Shown here piece by piece: positions 1-7,819 of a stretch of 10,252 nt of DNA. The stretch is from Treponema sp. (GTDB lineage Bacteria > Spirochaetota > Spirochaetia > Treponematales > Breznakiellaceae). Positions within the stretch are counted from its first letter, which is position 1. Every line of letters begins with the position of its first letter. The notes under the pieces are model-generated. The model saw only the letters and a program-made list of their open reading frames with translations. It was not told the DNA's origin and made no database searches. The stretch covers positions 1-10,252 of the forward strand of contig JAITLF010000314.1 of the NCBI GenBank assembly GCA_031278025.1, read 5' to 3'. The translations under genes were made by a program, and so were the position numbers.

Positions 1-57
1 GGGCGCGGGCCGCCGGGGGGGGGGCGGCCCCCCCGCCCCCGCCCGCGCCGGCCGCCC
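1..57. other. GC-only low-complexity block able to form hairpins
   Basis: The first 57 bases contain no A or T. They include a run of ten G (15-24), a run of seven C (28-34) and a run of five C (36-40). Positions 2-10 (GGCGCGGGC) are the exact reverse complement of 41-49, and 22-29 (GGGCGGCC) of 50-57, so competing strong stems are possible. No reading frame can be supported here. It could be the end of a larger structure to the left, or an assembly edge. The function is unknown. Confidence 0.6.
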
Positions 58-223
58 TAATACTTACCGCCCGTTTTTCGCAACGGGGGGGCCGGCATTT
101 TAACCTATCAATCATCATTCGCTCCTATCCTACTAATATACAATGGAATCCCGAAAAAACAATCCCCGGCGGGCAAACGGTCCCGCTTTTTATGCGCCCG
201 CCCTGGTCGGGGAACGGTCTCAC
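58..223. other. Gene-free upstream region of nifJ
   Basis: No coding sequence is supported here. Two weak structures are visible. CCCGTT at 70-75 can pair with AACGGG at 82-87 (6-base loop), and GGCGGGC at 168-174 with GCCCGCC at 196-202. Neither is followed by a T-tract, so I do not call a terminator. A TACAAT hexamer at 139-144 resembles a -10 box but lacks a convincing -35. Confidence 0.4.
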
Positions 224-252
224 TTGAAAAATTCCTTTGGCCCAACTAAAAT
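224..252 (+). promoter_or_regulatory. Sigma70-type promoter for nifJ
   Basis: TTGAAA at 224-229 and TAAAAT at 247-252 are each one base from consensus and are separated by the ideal 17 bases. Transcription would start near 259, leaving a leader of about 22 bases with the ribosome site GAGG at 271-274. It is the best-looking promoter in the window and fits an abundant central-metabolism enzyme. Confidence 0.7.
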
Positions 253-280
253 GGATTAACCCTACCTAATGAGGAAAATA

Positions 281-3200
281 ATGGCTGATAAACACATGGT
301 GATGATTGACGGGAATACCGCGGCGGGCCAAATAGCCCACGCGCTTAGTGAAGTAATCGCAATTTACCCGATTACCCCGTCCAGTCCTATGGGTGAGACT
401 TCCGATGAGTTGTCCGCCCGGGGCGAGAAGAACATTTGGGGAACCATTCCCCAGGTTGTAGAAATGCAGTCCGAAGCCGGAGCCGCGGGCGCTGTTCACG
501 GGGCCTTGACCACCGGCGCGTTGAGTACCACCTTTACCGCGTCCCAGGGGCTTCTTTTGATGATTCCGAATATGTATAAAATCGCCGGGGAACTTACGTC
601 CACGGTGTTTCATATCGCCGCCCGGGCCCTGGCCACGAGCAGTCTGTCGATTTTCGGGGATCACCAGGACGTTATGGCTTGCCGGCAGACCGGCTGGGCT
701 ATGGTCGCTTCCAACAGCGTCCAGGAGGTTATGGACCTGGCGGCTATCTGCCACGCCGCCACCCTCCGCGCGCGGGTTCCTTTCCTTCACTTCTTTGACG
801 GGTTCCGTACCAGTCATGAATTGCAAAAGGTCGAGGAAGTTTCCAAAGCGGTGTTGAAGCAGATGATTAACGACGATCTCGTCCGCGCCCACCGCGCACG
901 GGGCCTTACCCCGGAGCATCCTTCTATCCGGGGAACCGCCCAAAATCCTGATACCTACTTCCAGAGCCGTGAAGGGGTCAACAAGTATTACGATCAGGTT
1001 GCGGCTATCGTTCAGGCGGAAATGAACAAGTTCGCCGCCCTTACGGGCCGCGCCTACCATCTTTTCGATTACTTTGGCGCCCCGGATGCCGAGAAGGTGA
1101 TCATCATCATGGGTTCCGGCGCGGAAACCTGCGAAGAAACCGTCGAGTACCTCCAGGCCAAAGGGGAAAAGGTTGGGGTTCTCAAAGTACGGCTGTACCG
1201 GCCCTTTGACGCCCGCGCCTTTGTCAACGCCCTGCCTAAAACCGTTACCGCGATTGCCGTCCTGGACCGGACCAAAGATCCCGGCGCCCTGGGCGAACCC
1301 CTGTACGAGGATGTCCGTACCGCCATCGGCGAAGTTCAGGCCGCGGGAGGCGCTCACGTTATCAACGGCTATCCCCTGGTACTGGGTGGCCGCTACGGCC
1401 TGGGTTCCAAGGAATTCACCCCCGCCATGGTTAAGGCGGTATTCGACAACCTTTCGGGGGAGAAGATCGCCGGCTTCGTCGTAGGGATAACGGACGACGT
1501 TCAGGGAAAGAGCCTTTCCTACGACGAACACTTTGTCCTTTCCGAGGAAGGCATGAAGGAAGCCATGTTCTACGGTCTCGGTTCCGACGGTACGGTGGGG
1601 GCCAACAAGAACTCCATCAAGATCATCGGGGACGCGAAGCCGGAACTTTCCGCCCAAGCCTACTTCTCCTACGACTCCAAGAAGTCCGGGGGCTTTACCG
1701 TTTCCCACCTGCGCTTTGGCAAGGGCGCCATACGCCGGCCCTACCTTATCACGAAGGCGGACTTCCTCGCCTGCCACAAGTTCTCGTATATGGAAACCTT
1801 CGATCTGCTTGCCAACATTAAAGAAGGCGGGACCTTCCTCCTCAACAGCCCCTTCAGCGCGGACGAGGTGTGGAAGGAAATCCCCGTGGAGGCCCAAAAG
1901 CGGATCATCGACCGGAAGGTGAAGTTCTTCGTGATCGACGCCGCGGATATTGCCCGCAAGTCCGGCATGGGCAGCCGCATCAACACGGTCATGCAGGCCG
2001 CGTACTTCAAGATTTCCGGGGTATTGCCCCAGGACGAAGCGGTCAAATACATGAAGAAGTTCATCGAGAAGTCCTACGGCAAGAAAGGCGCCGATGTGGT
2101 ACAGAAAAACTACGCCACCGTAGACGCTTCCCTGGAAGCGGTCAAGGAAGTGAAGTACCCTTCCGCGCCCGAAGGCAGCCTCCACATGAAACAGCCCTTT
2201 GCCACCGCCAAGGATAGCTGGATTCGGGAAGTGCTGGGTGCGGTATCCATCCAGGAAGGGGACAAGCTGCCGGTAAGCAAGATTCCCGAAGACGGAACGT
2301 TCCCCACCGCTACCACCCAGTACGAAAAGCGGTCGGTCGCCGAGCGGGTTCCCGCCTGGGATCCCTCCCTGTGCATCCAGTGCGGCCAGTGTACCATCGT
2401 ATGTTCTCACGCCTGTATCCGGTTCAAGAACCTTACGGAGGCGGAAGCTGTCCAGGCGCCTGTAGGCTTCAAAACTGCGGAGATCAAGCCGAAGGCCGTT
2501 CCCGGCAAAAAGGCGGCCCTCGTCATTTCCGCAGAGGATTGTATGGAGTGCGGCGTCTGTATCAACATCTGTCCTGGCAAGGCCAGGGACAATCCCGAAA
2601 AGAAGGCCCTGTCCTGGAAGTCCTACGCGGATGATCCGGCTTATCACGCCGAACAGGTTGACGCTTGGAATTACTTCCAAAGCCTGCCCGAAACTCCCGA
2701 CGCGGAACTCAACCTGGGCACCCCCAAGGGCCTTGCCTACAAGCGCCCCCTCTTCGAGTTCTCCGGCGCCTGCGGCGGCTGCGGCGAAACTCCCTATATA
2801 AAGATACTCTCCCAGCTCTTTGGCGACCGGGCCGTCATTGCCAACGCCACGGGTTGCTCTTCCATCTACGGCGGGAACCTTCCTACCACCCCCTATTGCA
2901 CGCGCTCGGACGGACGGGGCCCGGTCTGGTCCAACAGCCTCTTTGAAGATGCTGCGGAATTCGGACTAGGGATGCGCCTTACCAGCGACAAACTGGCCGA
3001 ACACGCCCGTGAAGTGGCTGTTCGGGCTAAAGAAGAAAACATCCAGGCCGGGATCATAGACAAGATACTGGCCAATCCCCAGGCGGACAACGCGGCCATT
3101 GAGGAACAGCGGAAGCTGGTGGACGAACTCAAAGCCGCCCTGAAAAACGATTCCAGGCCTACGGCGCAGATGCTCCTTTCTTTGGCGGATCATTTCATTA

Positions 3201-3850
3201 AGCGGTCCGTGTGGATCCTGGGCGGCGACGGTTGGGGCTACGACATCGGTTACGGCGGCCTGGACCACGTTATCGCGTCGGGCCGGAACGTGAACCTCCT
3301 GGTGCTGGACACCGAGGTTTACTCCAACACCGGCGGCCAAATGTCCAAGGCCACCCCCATCGGCGCTATCGCCAAATTTGCCGCGGCGGGCAAAGATATC
3401 ACCAAAAAAGACCTGGGCGCTATGGCTATAAGCTACGGCTATGTCTACACCGCCAAGATCTCCATGGGCGCCAATATGGCCCAGACCATCAAAGCCTTTC
3501 GGGAAGCGGAAAGCTACGACGGGCCTTCGATCATCATCGCCTACTCTCACTGCATCAACCACGGGATTGATATGTCGAAAGGTCTTGAACAGCAGAAGGC
3601 GGCGGTTACCTGCGGACTGTGGCCCCTGTACCGCTACGATCCCCGGCTCAAGGATCTGGGCAAGAATCCCTTCCAGCTTGACTCCAAAGCGGCGGCTACC
3701 AGCCTTGAAGATTTCATGTACAAGGAAGTGCGCTTTAAGAGCCTCAAGGCCGCGAGTCCTGATCGGGCGGACGCGCTCCTGGCCAAGGCCAAAGCCCAGG
3801 CCGAGCGGCTCTACAAGGAGTACAAGTACCTTGCGGACAGGCCGTTTTAA
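281..3850 (+). CDS. nifJ: Pyruvate:ferredoxin (flavodoxin) oxidoreductase
   Basis: This enzyme converts pyruvate and CoA to acetyl-CoA and CO2, reducing ferredoxin or flavodoxin in the cytoplasm. The 1189-aa length matches single-chain homodimeric PFORs. Visible parts, in order: the N-terminal domain with YPITPSSPMGE (about residues 29-39) and the VEMQSEAGAAGA segment carrying the catalytic-type Glu (about 61); the CoA-type domain (about 260-415); the EKR-type linker; two [4Fe-4S] motifs, CxxCxxCxxxC at 698-708 and 754-764; the proximal-cluster cysteines at 831, 834, 859 and 1091; and the thiamine-diphosphate segment GDGWGYDIGYGG (about 982-993) with SNTGG further on. An upstream in-frame ATG at 269 exists, but GAGG at 271-274 lies six bases before the ATG at 281, so I prefer 281. 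It appears monocistronic, with its own promoter and a 3' hairpin. All key cysteines are present and no damage is seen. Confidence 0.97.
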   Translation: MADKHMVMIDGNTAAGQIAHALSEVIAIYPITPSSPMGETSDELSARGEKNIWGTIPQVVEMQSEAGAAGAVHGALTTGALSTTFTASQGLLLMIPNMYKIAGELTSTVFHIAARALATSSLSIFGDHQDVMACRQTGWAMVASNSVQEVMDLAAICHAATLRARVPFLHFFDGFRTSHELQKVEEVSKAVLKQMINDDLVRAHRARGLTPEHPSIRGTAQNPDTYFQSREGVNKYYDQVAAIVQAEMNKFAALTGRAYHLFDYFGAPDAEKVIIIMGSGAETCEETVEYLQAKGEKVGVLKVRLYRPFDARAFVNALPKTVTAIAVLDRTKDPGALGEPLYEDVRTAIGEVQAAGGAHVINGYPLVLGGRYGLGSKEFTPAMVKAVFDNLSGEKIAGFVVGITDDVQGKSLSYDEHFVLSEEGMKEAMFYGLGSDGTVGANKNSIKIIGDAKPELSAQAYFSYDSKKSGGFTVSHLRFGKGAIRRPYLITKADFLACHKFSYMETFDLLANIKEGGTFLLNSPFSADEVWKEIPVEAQKRIIDRKVKFFVIDAADIARKSGMGSRINTVMQAAYFKISGVLPQDEAVKYMKKFIEKSYGKKGADVVQKNYATVDASLEAVKEVKYPSAPEGSLHMKQPFATAKDSWIREVLGAVSIQEGDKLPVSKIPEDGTFPTATTQYEKRSVAERVPAWDPSLCIQCGQCTIVCSHACIRFKNLTEAEAVQAPVGFKTAEIKPKAVPGKKAALVISAEDCMECGVCINICPGKARDNPEKKALSWKSYADDPAYHAEQVDAWNYFQSLPETPDAELNLGTPKGLAYKRPLFEFSGACGGCGETPYIKILSQLFGDRAVIANATGCSSIYGGNLPTTPYCTRSDGRGPVWSNSLFEDAAEFGLGMRLTSDKLAEHAREVAVRAKEENIQAGIIDKILANPQADNAAIEEQRKLVDELKAALKNDSRPTAQMLLSLADHFIKRSVWILGGDGWGYDIGYGGLDHVIASGRNVNLLVLDTEVYSNTGGQMSKATPIGAIAKFAAAGKDITKKDLGAMAISYGYVYTAKISMGANMAQTIKAFREAESYDGPSIIIAYSHCINHGIDMSKGLEQQKAAVTCGLWPLYRYDPRLKDLGKNPFQLDSKAAATSLEDFMYKEVRFKSLKAASPDRADALLAKAKAQAERLYKEYKYLADRPF

Positions 3851-3880
3851 GCGGGAACGGTAAGAGTCTGTTGCATTGGT

Positions 3881-3923
3881 GGATTTTTTGCTCAGGCGCT
3901 AAAGTCGCCTGAGCAAAAAATCC
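3881..3923. terminator. Perfect 18-bp inverted repeat after nifJ, putative 3' end hairpin
   Basis: GGATTTTTTGCTCAGGCG (3881-3898) is the exact reverse complement of 3906-3923, with a 7-base loop CTAAAGT. It begins 30 bases after the nifJ stop, where a terminator or transcript-stabilising hairpin is expected. On both strands the T-run comes before the GC stem and the A-run after it, so it is not a textbook intrinsic terminator. Confidence 0.5.
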
Positions 3924-4015
3924 CGAATTTCTGCTGATAGGTTGTTAGTTAGAGGATATTTATCGAACCTTACTACAAAAAATGGTGTGTAAAGCGGCTG
4001 CCTTCAAGCGGGAAT

Positions 4016-4044
4016 TTGCAAACCTTGTGGTTCTATCGTATGCT
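4016..4044 (+). promoter_or_regulatory. Probable promoter of the DUF5312-like gene
   Basis: TTGCAA (4016-4021) and TATGCT (4039-4044) have a 17-base spacer and match consensus at four of six positions each. Predicted transcription starts near 4051, just before the ribosome site at 4061. The TTG at 4016 could be mistaken for a start codon but more likely belongs to the -35 box. Confidence 0.4.
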
Positions 4045-4057
4045 TTTCGTATGCTTT
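4036..4057 (+). repeat. Tandem 11-bp direct repeat over the promoter
   Basis: TCGTATGCTTT occurs twice head-to-tail without spacing (4036-4046 and 4047-4057). The pair covers the putative -10 box and start site of the downstream gene. It could be a binding site for a regulator or a chance duplication. Confidence 0.55.
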
Positions 4058-4072
4058 ATTGAGGGATGTTAT

Positions 4073-5611
4073 ATGGCGGAAGATATTTTAGACAAGGTAT
4101 TTTCATTTATCTCCGGGGATAATGATTCGGATTTGGAAAAGCGGAATTTCCTCAGGCAGATACTGCGGGATCTGAACGAAAACAAGTATATGCGGTTTTA
4201 TAAGCCGCGTACGGAAGAAATTGAGCCGGCCTTCGCGCAGGAGTTGTATGAAATCTACAAGGTTATCCATCCGGCGTCGGTTTTTATTCGGGACATCAAC
4301 AAAGCGGCCCGGATACGGCAGTTTACGCTGGAAGTTTTCATGGACAAGCCGGCTCTTGCGGCACTCCGAAAGCTCTATCCCGCGTTGATCGAGGAGCGGC
4401 TCAAGACAACGTCCCCTAAAGAACTTATTCCCCAACTTACTCAGGAGTTGTCGGTTGTAGCCGCCGCCTTTGACGAGGCTCACCTCCATGCCACAGATGT
4501 TACCAATAACCAGATTCTCGCCTTTAACCAATTCGTTACCTATCCCTTCTTCAGGGTGTTGCAAAAATTCGATGTCAATTTGCCTGAACAACTTGAGGGG
4601 TATCAGCCGAAATTCACGGCAATCAAGGCAAAGGCTATTATCAAATATCTTGAAACCTTGCATAGCATACTGCCCCCTCTCAACCCCGGCGAAAACTGGA
4701 AGACCGTTCTGGGAATAATGCGGTTGAGTAATGGGGGTATTGATGTGCTCCCCCTTGAGCAGTGGAATGCGGTAATCAGACTGATAGAGGATATTCGGGA
4801 CTCAAACATCCTGGAACGGATCATCCAATACACCATCCGGGATCCGCTATGGCAGGGAAAATTGAAAATTCCCAACGAATCCCTTGCCCATACATGGCTG
4901 GAAAACAAACAGGCTGAAATCCAGTATATCATCGACGAGCTTGCGACAAGGGAATGGAGCGCCCGGGTCAGATCCCTGGCCCAAGCCATTTTCGGTTCCG
5001 CCGATACCGTCCGGTTGCAATTCTACACCGAGCAGGAAAGCGAGCACCTGACCCAGAAAGGCTTGGACGGGTATTCTTTTTCCCTGGGGCTCAATTATTT
5101 GATGGCCTTTATTGAGGATTTTATGAACCGGGAATTCCAGGACCTCTCGGATATCCTCCTTATCAGGGGGCAATGGACTATGGCCGCTTCGTCACGGGAG
5201 ATGTCCGAAGCTATTCACGGGATTAAAGAGCTGGCTGACATGCTCACCGCTCTGGACGCAACGTTGGGAGAAAAGGGCAAAAACGGTTCCCGGATCAAAA
5301 CGGCCTTGGTCCGGGCGGACCATGACCGGAGCCAGGCGCGTTATATCAACGCCATTGTCAGCGGCATCAATGATGAAGTCCGGGAATACCTTATCCTTGC
5401 CGCCGAACGCTTTACGGTTATAGAAAATTACATGAAGCTGGTGGTGGAGGATTTTTCAAAAAACCCCCATGAACTCATCTTTAACTGGAAAGAATTAGCC
5501 TCGTTTTCTAAAAGTCCCCTGGGACAGCGGCTTCATGACGATCATCAAAAAATTAGTTCTATTGTCCGGCTTTTGAACTGTTTCAACCGGACTCCGAGGG
5601 AAGAAGCATAG
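4073..5611 (+). CDS. DUF5312-like conserved spirochaete protein of unknown function
   Basis: This is a 512-aa protein with no signal peptide and no clear membrane segment, so probably cytoplasmic. It is rich in charged helical stretches. The N-terminal part reads ILDKVFSFISGDNDSDLEKR, followed by FLRQILRDLNENKYMRFYKP. The overall style and length suggest the spirochaete family DUF5312; this is recognition by eye and is moderate at best. No catalytic motif is visible. I chose ATG 4073 because GAGGG at 4061-4065 lies seven bases upstream; an in-frame TTG at 4016 would add 19 residues but has no ribosome site. It is followed after three bases by a glycosyltransferase gene whose ribosome site lies inside its 3' end, implying translational coupling. 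A link to glycan or envelope work is inference from that pairing only. Confidence 0.85.
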   Translation: MAEDILDKVFSFISGDNDSDLEKRNFLRQILRDLNENKYMRFYKPRTEEIEPAFAQELYEIYKVIHPASVFIRDINKAARIRQFTLEVFMDKPALAALRKLYPALIEERLKTTSPKELIPQLTQELSVVAAAFDEAHLHATDVTNNQILAFNQFVTYPFFRVLQKFDVNLPEQLEGYQPKFTAIKAKAIIKYLETLHSILPPLNPGENWKTVLGIMRLSNGGIDVLPLEQWNAVIRLIEDIRDSNILERIIQYTIRDPLWQGKLKIPNESLAHTWLENKQAEIQYIIDELATREWSARVRSLAQAIFGSADTVRLQFYTEQESEHLTQKGLDGYSFSLGLNYLMAFIEDFMNREFQDLSDILLIRGQWTMAASSREMSEAIHGIKELADMLTALDATLGEKGKNGSRIKTALVRADHDRSQARYINAIVSGINDEVREYLILAAERFTVIENYMKLVVEDFSKNPHELIFNWKELASFSKSPLGQRLHDDHQKISSIVRLLNCFNRTPREEA

Positions 5612-5614
5612 GCT

Positions 5615-6892
5615 ATGTATTTGACCAAATGGAATGCCGTACGCCGTGTCGGTTTTGTTTCAACACGCTTTAAGGGGACCGACGGGGTTTCTCTGGAAAC
5701 CGCCAAATGGCGGCAAGTTCTGGAGAAAATGGGTTACGAATGTTATTTCTTTTCCGGCCTTTCCGACTGGGAGCCGGAAAATTCCATGGTAAATGAGGAA
5801 GCTTTCTTCGGTCATCCCCTGGTGATGGCGCTTCAGGAACGCTGTTTCGGGACTACCGTGCGGGGAGAGGATCTTACCGGGGAGATTCAGGCTGTCCGGT
5901 ACCGGCTGAAACGGGCCCTGTACGATTTTGTGGGAAATTTCAGGATAGACCTTCTGATTACGGAAAACGCCCTGACTATTCCTATGCACATCCCGTTGGG
6001 GCTTGCGCTGACGGAGATCATTGCCGAGACCGGCATTCCGGCTATCGCCCATCACCATGATTTTGTCTGGGAACGCCAGCGTTTCTCCGTGAACTGTGTA
6101 GAAGACTACCTGTCCATGTCCTTTCCGCCCCGGCTGCGTACTATCAATCACGTAGTCATCAACTCAGAAGGCCGGCAGCAGCTTTCGTACCGTTGCGGGA
6201 TCGCTTCGACCATCATTCCCAATGTATTTGACTTTGATACTGAACCGCCGGTCCTGGACGATTACGGACGGGGTATGCGCCGGGACCTGGGAGTGGCGGA
6301 CGACGAGGCGCTGCTCCTCCAGCCGACACGGGTGATCGCCCGGAAAGGCATAGAACACGCCATCGAGTTGGCCGGGCGGCTGCGGGACAAGAAGGCCAAG
6401 CTCCTCATCAGCCACCAGGAACGTGATGAAGGATCAGACTACTTCCAGCGGACCATGGATTACGCCGCCCTCCTGGGGGTAGACGTCATAGTCCGGCCCG
6501 ACATGATAGGCGCCGAACGGGGCGTTACCGAAACCGGGGAGAAAAAGTACAGCCTTTGGGATTGCTACCTTAACGCCGACTTTGTTACCTATCCTTCAAC
6601 CTACGAAGGATTTGGAAACGCTTTTCTGGAAGCCCTGTGGTTCAAAAAACCGATGCTGGTAAACCGGTATTCGATCTTCCAGCAGGACATAGAGCCTCTG
6701 GATTTTGACATCGTGATGATGGAAAACTACGTTACCCCGGAAACCATCAACACGGTCCGGGCATTGCTCGACAATCCCGCCATGGTGGACGTCATCACCG
6801 CCCGCAACTACGAGTTGGGCCGCCGGTTTTTCTCGTTCAGCCTACTGGAACAGCGGCTCCGCCAGGTACTGATGAACTTCGGGCAGCTATAG
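5615..6892 (+). CDS. GT4-type (GT-B fold) glycosyltransferase
   Basis: This 425-aa protein probably transfers a sugar from a nucleotide-sugar donor with retention of configuration. The N-terminal Rossmann half opens with RRVGFVSTRFKGTDGVSLE (residues 10-28), whose TDGVS loop is typical of acceptor-side motifs. The C-terminal half has QPTRVIARKGIEHAIEL (236-252), with the Arg and Lys that usually contact donor phosphates. The GT4 E-x7-E signature follows (Glu331 and Glu339, in YEGFGNAFLEAL). No membrane anchor is evident. Donor and acceptor cannot be read from sequence; glycolipid, glycan or compatible-solute (glucosylglycerate-type) synthesis are all possible. It starts three bases after the stop of the DUF5312-like gene. 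GAGGG at 5596-5600 is rather distant (14 bases), supporting coupling by re-initiation. Its stop codon is one base from the convergent mazG stop, with no terminator between. Confidence 0.9.
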   Translation: MYLTKWNAVRRVGFVSTRFKGTDGVSLETAKWRQVLEKMGYECYFFSGLSDWEPENSMVNEEAFFGHPLVMALQERCFGTTVRGEDLTGEIQAVRYRLKRALYDFVGNFRIDLLITENALTIPMHIPLGLALTEIIAETGIPAIAHHHDFVWERQRFSVNCVEDYLSMSFPPRLRTINHVVINSEGRQQLSYRCGIASTIIPNVFDFDTEPPVLDDYGRGMRRDLGVADDEALLLQPTRVIARKGIEHAIELAGRLRDKKAKLLISHQERDEGSDYFQRTMDYAALLGVDVIVRPDMIGAERGVTETGEKKYSLWDCYLNADFVTYPSTYEGFGNAFLEALWFKKPMLVNRYSIFQQDIEPLDFDIVMMENYVTPETINTVRALLDNPAMVDVITARNYELGRRFFSFSLLEQRLRQVLMNFGQL

Positions 6893-6893
6893 G

Positions 6894-7676
6894 TCAACGC
6901 GTTTTCGCCGCTTCCCAGAATTCATCCATGAGGCAGAGGTTTTCTTTCTTCATCTCATGGCCGGCTTTCTTCATCTCCTGTTCCACATGGATAAACCGTT
7001 TTACAAACTTGGCATTGGTCCGCTGGAGCGCTACCGAGGGTTCTACGTTGAGGCGGCGGCAGAGGTTTACCACGGAAAAAAGGAGATCCCCCAGCTCTTC
7101 CTCCACCGCATCTCCGTCGGCGGACGCAGCCGCTTCCCCCACTTCCTGTAGTTCCTCCCCGATCTTGCCGAGGACTCCCTGCATGTCGGGCCAGTCGAAC
7201 CCGGACGCGGCGGCCTTCTTCTGGAGTTTCCAGGCCCGGTCCAGGGGGGATAGCGCCCGTGATACCTCGTCCAGGACAGAATCTTTCGGCTTGCGGCCCT
7301 CCTGCTCCACCTTGATCCGCGCCCAGTTATCCAGGGCTTCGGCGCTGTCCCGAACCTTCACCTCCCCAAACACATGGGGGTGCCGGCGTATGAGCTTTGC
7401 CGTAATGCCCGCCAGGACTTCGGGAACGGTAAAACAGCCTTCCTGTTCGTGCATATACGAGAGCATCGTTACCAAAAGGAAAAGGTCTCCCAGTTCTTCC
7501 CGTATATGGGCCGGGTCTTTTTCGTCAATGGCTTCCACGCACTCATAGGTTTCTTCGAGCAGATCGCCCCGGAGGGTCGCGGGAGTCTGTTCCCGATCCC
7601 AGGGACAGCCGTCCGGGGCGCGGAGCCGGGCAACGGTGTCGTAAAGGCCCTGGAAGGCCGCCTGTTCAGTTGTCAT
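6894..7676 (-). CDS. mazG: Nucleoside triphosphate pyrophosphohydrolase MazG
   Basis: This enzyme hydrolyses (d)NTPs to NMPs and pyrophosphate, cleaning the nucleotide pool and, in E. coli, dampening ppGpp signalling. The 260-aa protein is close to the 263 aa of E. coli MazG and has both all-alpha domains. Domain 1 carries PWDREQTPATL (25-35) and the metal-binding helices EETYE (41-45) and ELGD (61-64). Domain 2 carries GFDWPD (159-164), EELQE (174-178) and EELGD (193-197). Both ExxE and ExxD sets look intact. ATG 7676 is supported by AAAGG six bases upstream. It is transcribed alone, divergent from clpP across a repeat-bearing gap and convergent with the glycosyltransferase gene. Nothing suggests a toxin-antitoxin mazEF partner. 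Confidence 0.96.
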   Translation of the reverse strand: MTTEQAAFQGLYDTVARLRAPDGCPWDREQTPATLRGDLLEETYECVEAIDEKDPAHIREELGDLFLLVTMLSYMHEQEGCFTVPEVLAGITAKLIRRHPHVFGEVKVRDSAEALDNWARIKVEQEGRKPKDSVLDEVSRALSPLDRAWKLQKKAAASGFDWPDMQGVLGKIGEELQEVGEAAASADGDAVEEELGDLLFSVVNLCRRLNVEPSVALQRTNAKFVKRFIHVEQEMKKAGHEMKKENLCLMDEFWEAAKTR

Positions 7677-7692
7677 AGTCCACCTTTAGCAT
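7666..7692 (-). CDS. Possible 8-codon leader ORF overlapping the mazG start
   Basis: On the minus strand an ATG at 7692 opens an eight-residue frame, MLKVDYDN, ending in TGA at 7666-7668. It overlaps the first codons of mazG in another frame. It has a purine-rich ribosome-like site (GAGGGGGG) eight bases upstream. Such an arrangement could couple or attenuate mazG translation, but a frame this short can arise by chance. Confidence 0.15.
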   Translation of the reverse strand: MLKVDYDN

Positions 7693-7710
7693 GAAATGTT
7701 CCCCCCTCAG

Positions 7711-7732
7711 GCGGTAGTATAGCCGCTTTTTT
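7711..7732 (+). terminator. Weak hairpin plus T6, plus strand
   Basis: GCGG (7711-7714) pairs with CCGC (7723-7726), plus one wobble pair, and is followed by six T (7727-7732). It could end plus-strand transcripts from the glycosyltransferase operon that run through antisense to mazG. The stem is short. The same bases read on the minus strand include TATACT (7721-7716), a possible mazG -10 box without a good -35. Confidence 0.25.
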
Positions 7733-7747
7733 AACCCTGCGCATATA

Positions 7748-7766
7748 GGAAGTCTTCCCCCCCTCC
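7748..7766. repeat. GGAAGTCTTCC dyad, left copy flanking the 21-bp array
   Basis: An 11-bp dyad (GGAAG, T, CTTCC) is followed by a C-run and TCC. The same string, with two fewer C, recurs at 8007-8023. The two copies bracket the 21-bp repeat array in the mazG-clpP gap. Confidence 0.5.
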
Positions 7767-7819
7767 AGGGCGGGCGCATTAAGCTATTCCCGAACGCGCC
7801 TCCGGTGTTCGCGGGCCGC

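Noticed and set aside
269..280. An upstream ATG for nifJ at 269
   Set aside because: The ribosome site GAGG overlaps this ATG and is placed correctly for ATG 281, whose product starts MADK.
266..2680. A minus-strand open frame of about 804 codons opposite nifJ
   Set aside because: It lies entirely antisense to a well-identified gene, has no recognisable motif, and follows from GC-rich codon use of nifJ. Its length is striking but not evidence of coding.
6894..7676. mazEF toxin-antitoxin link
   Set aside because: No mazE- or mazF-like gene lies beside mazG; the neighbours are a glycosyltransferase gene and a repeat-bearing gap.
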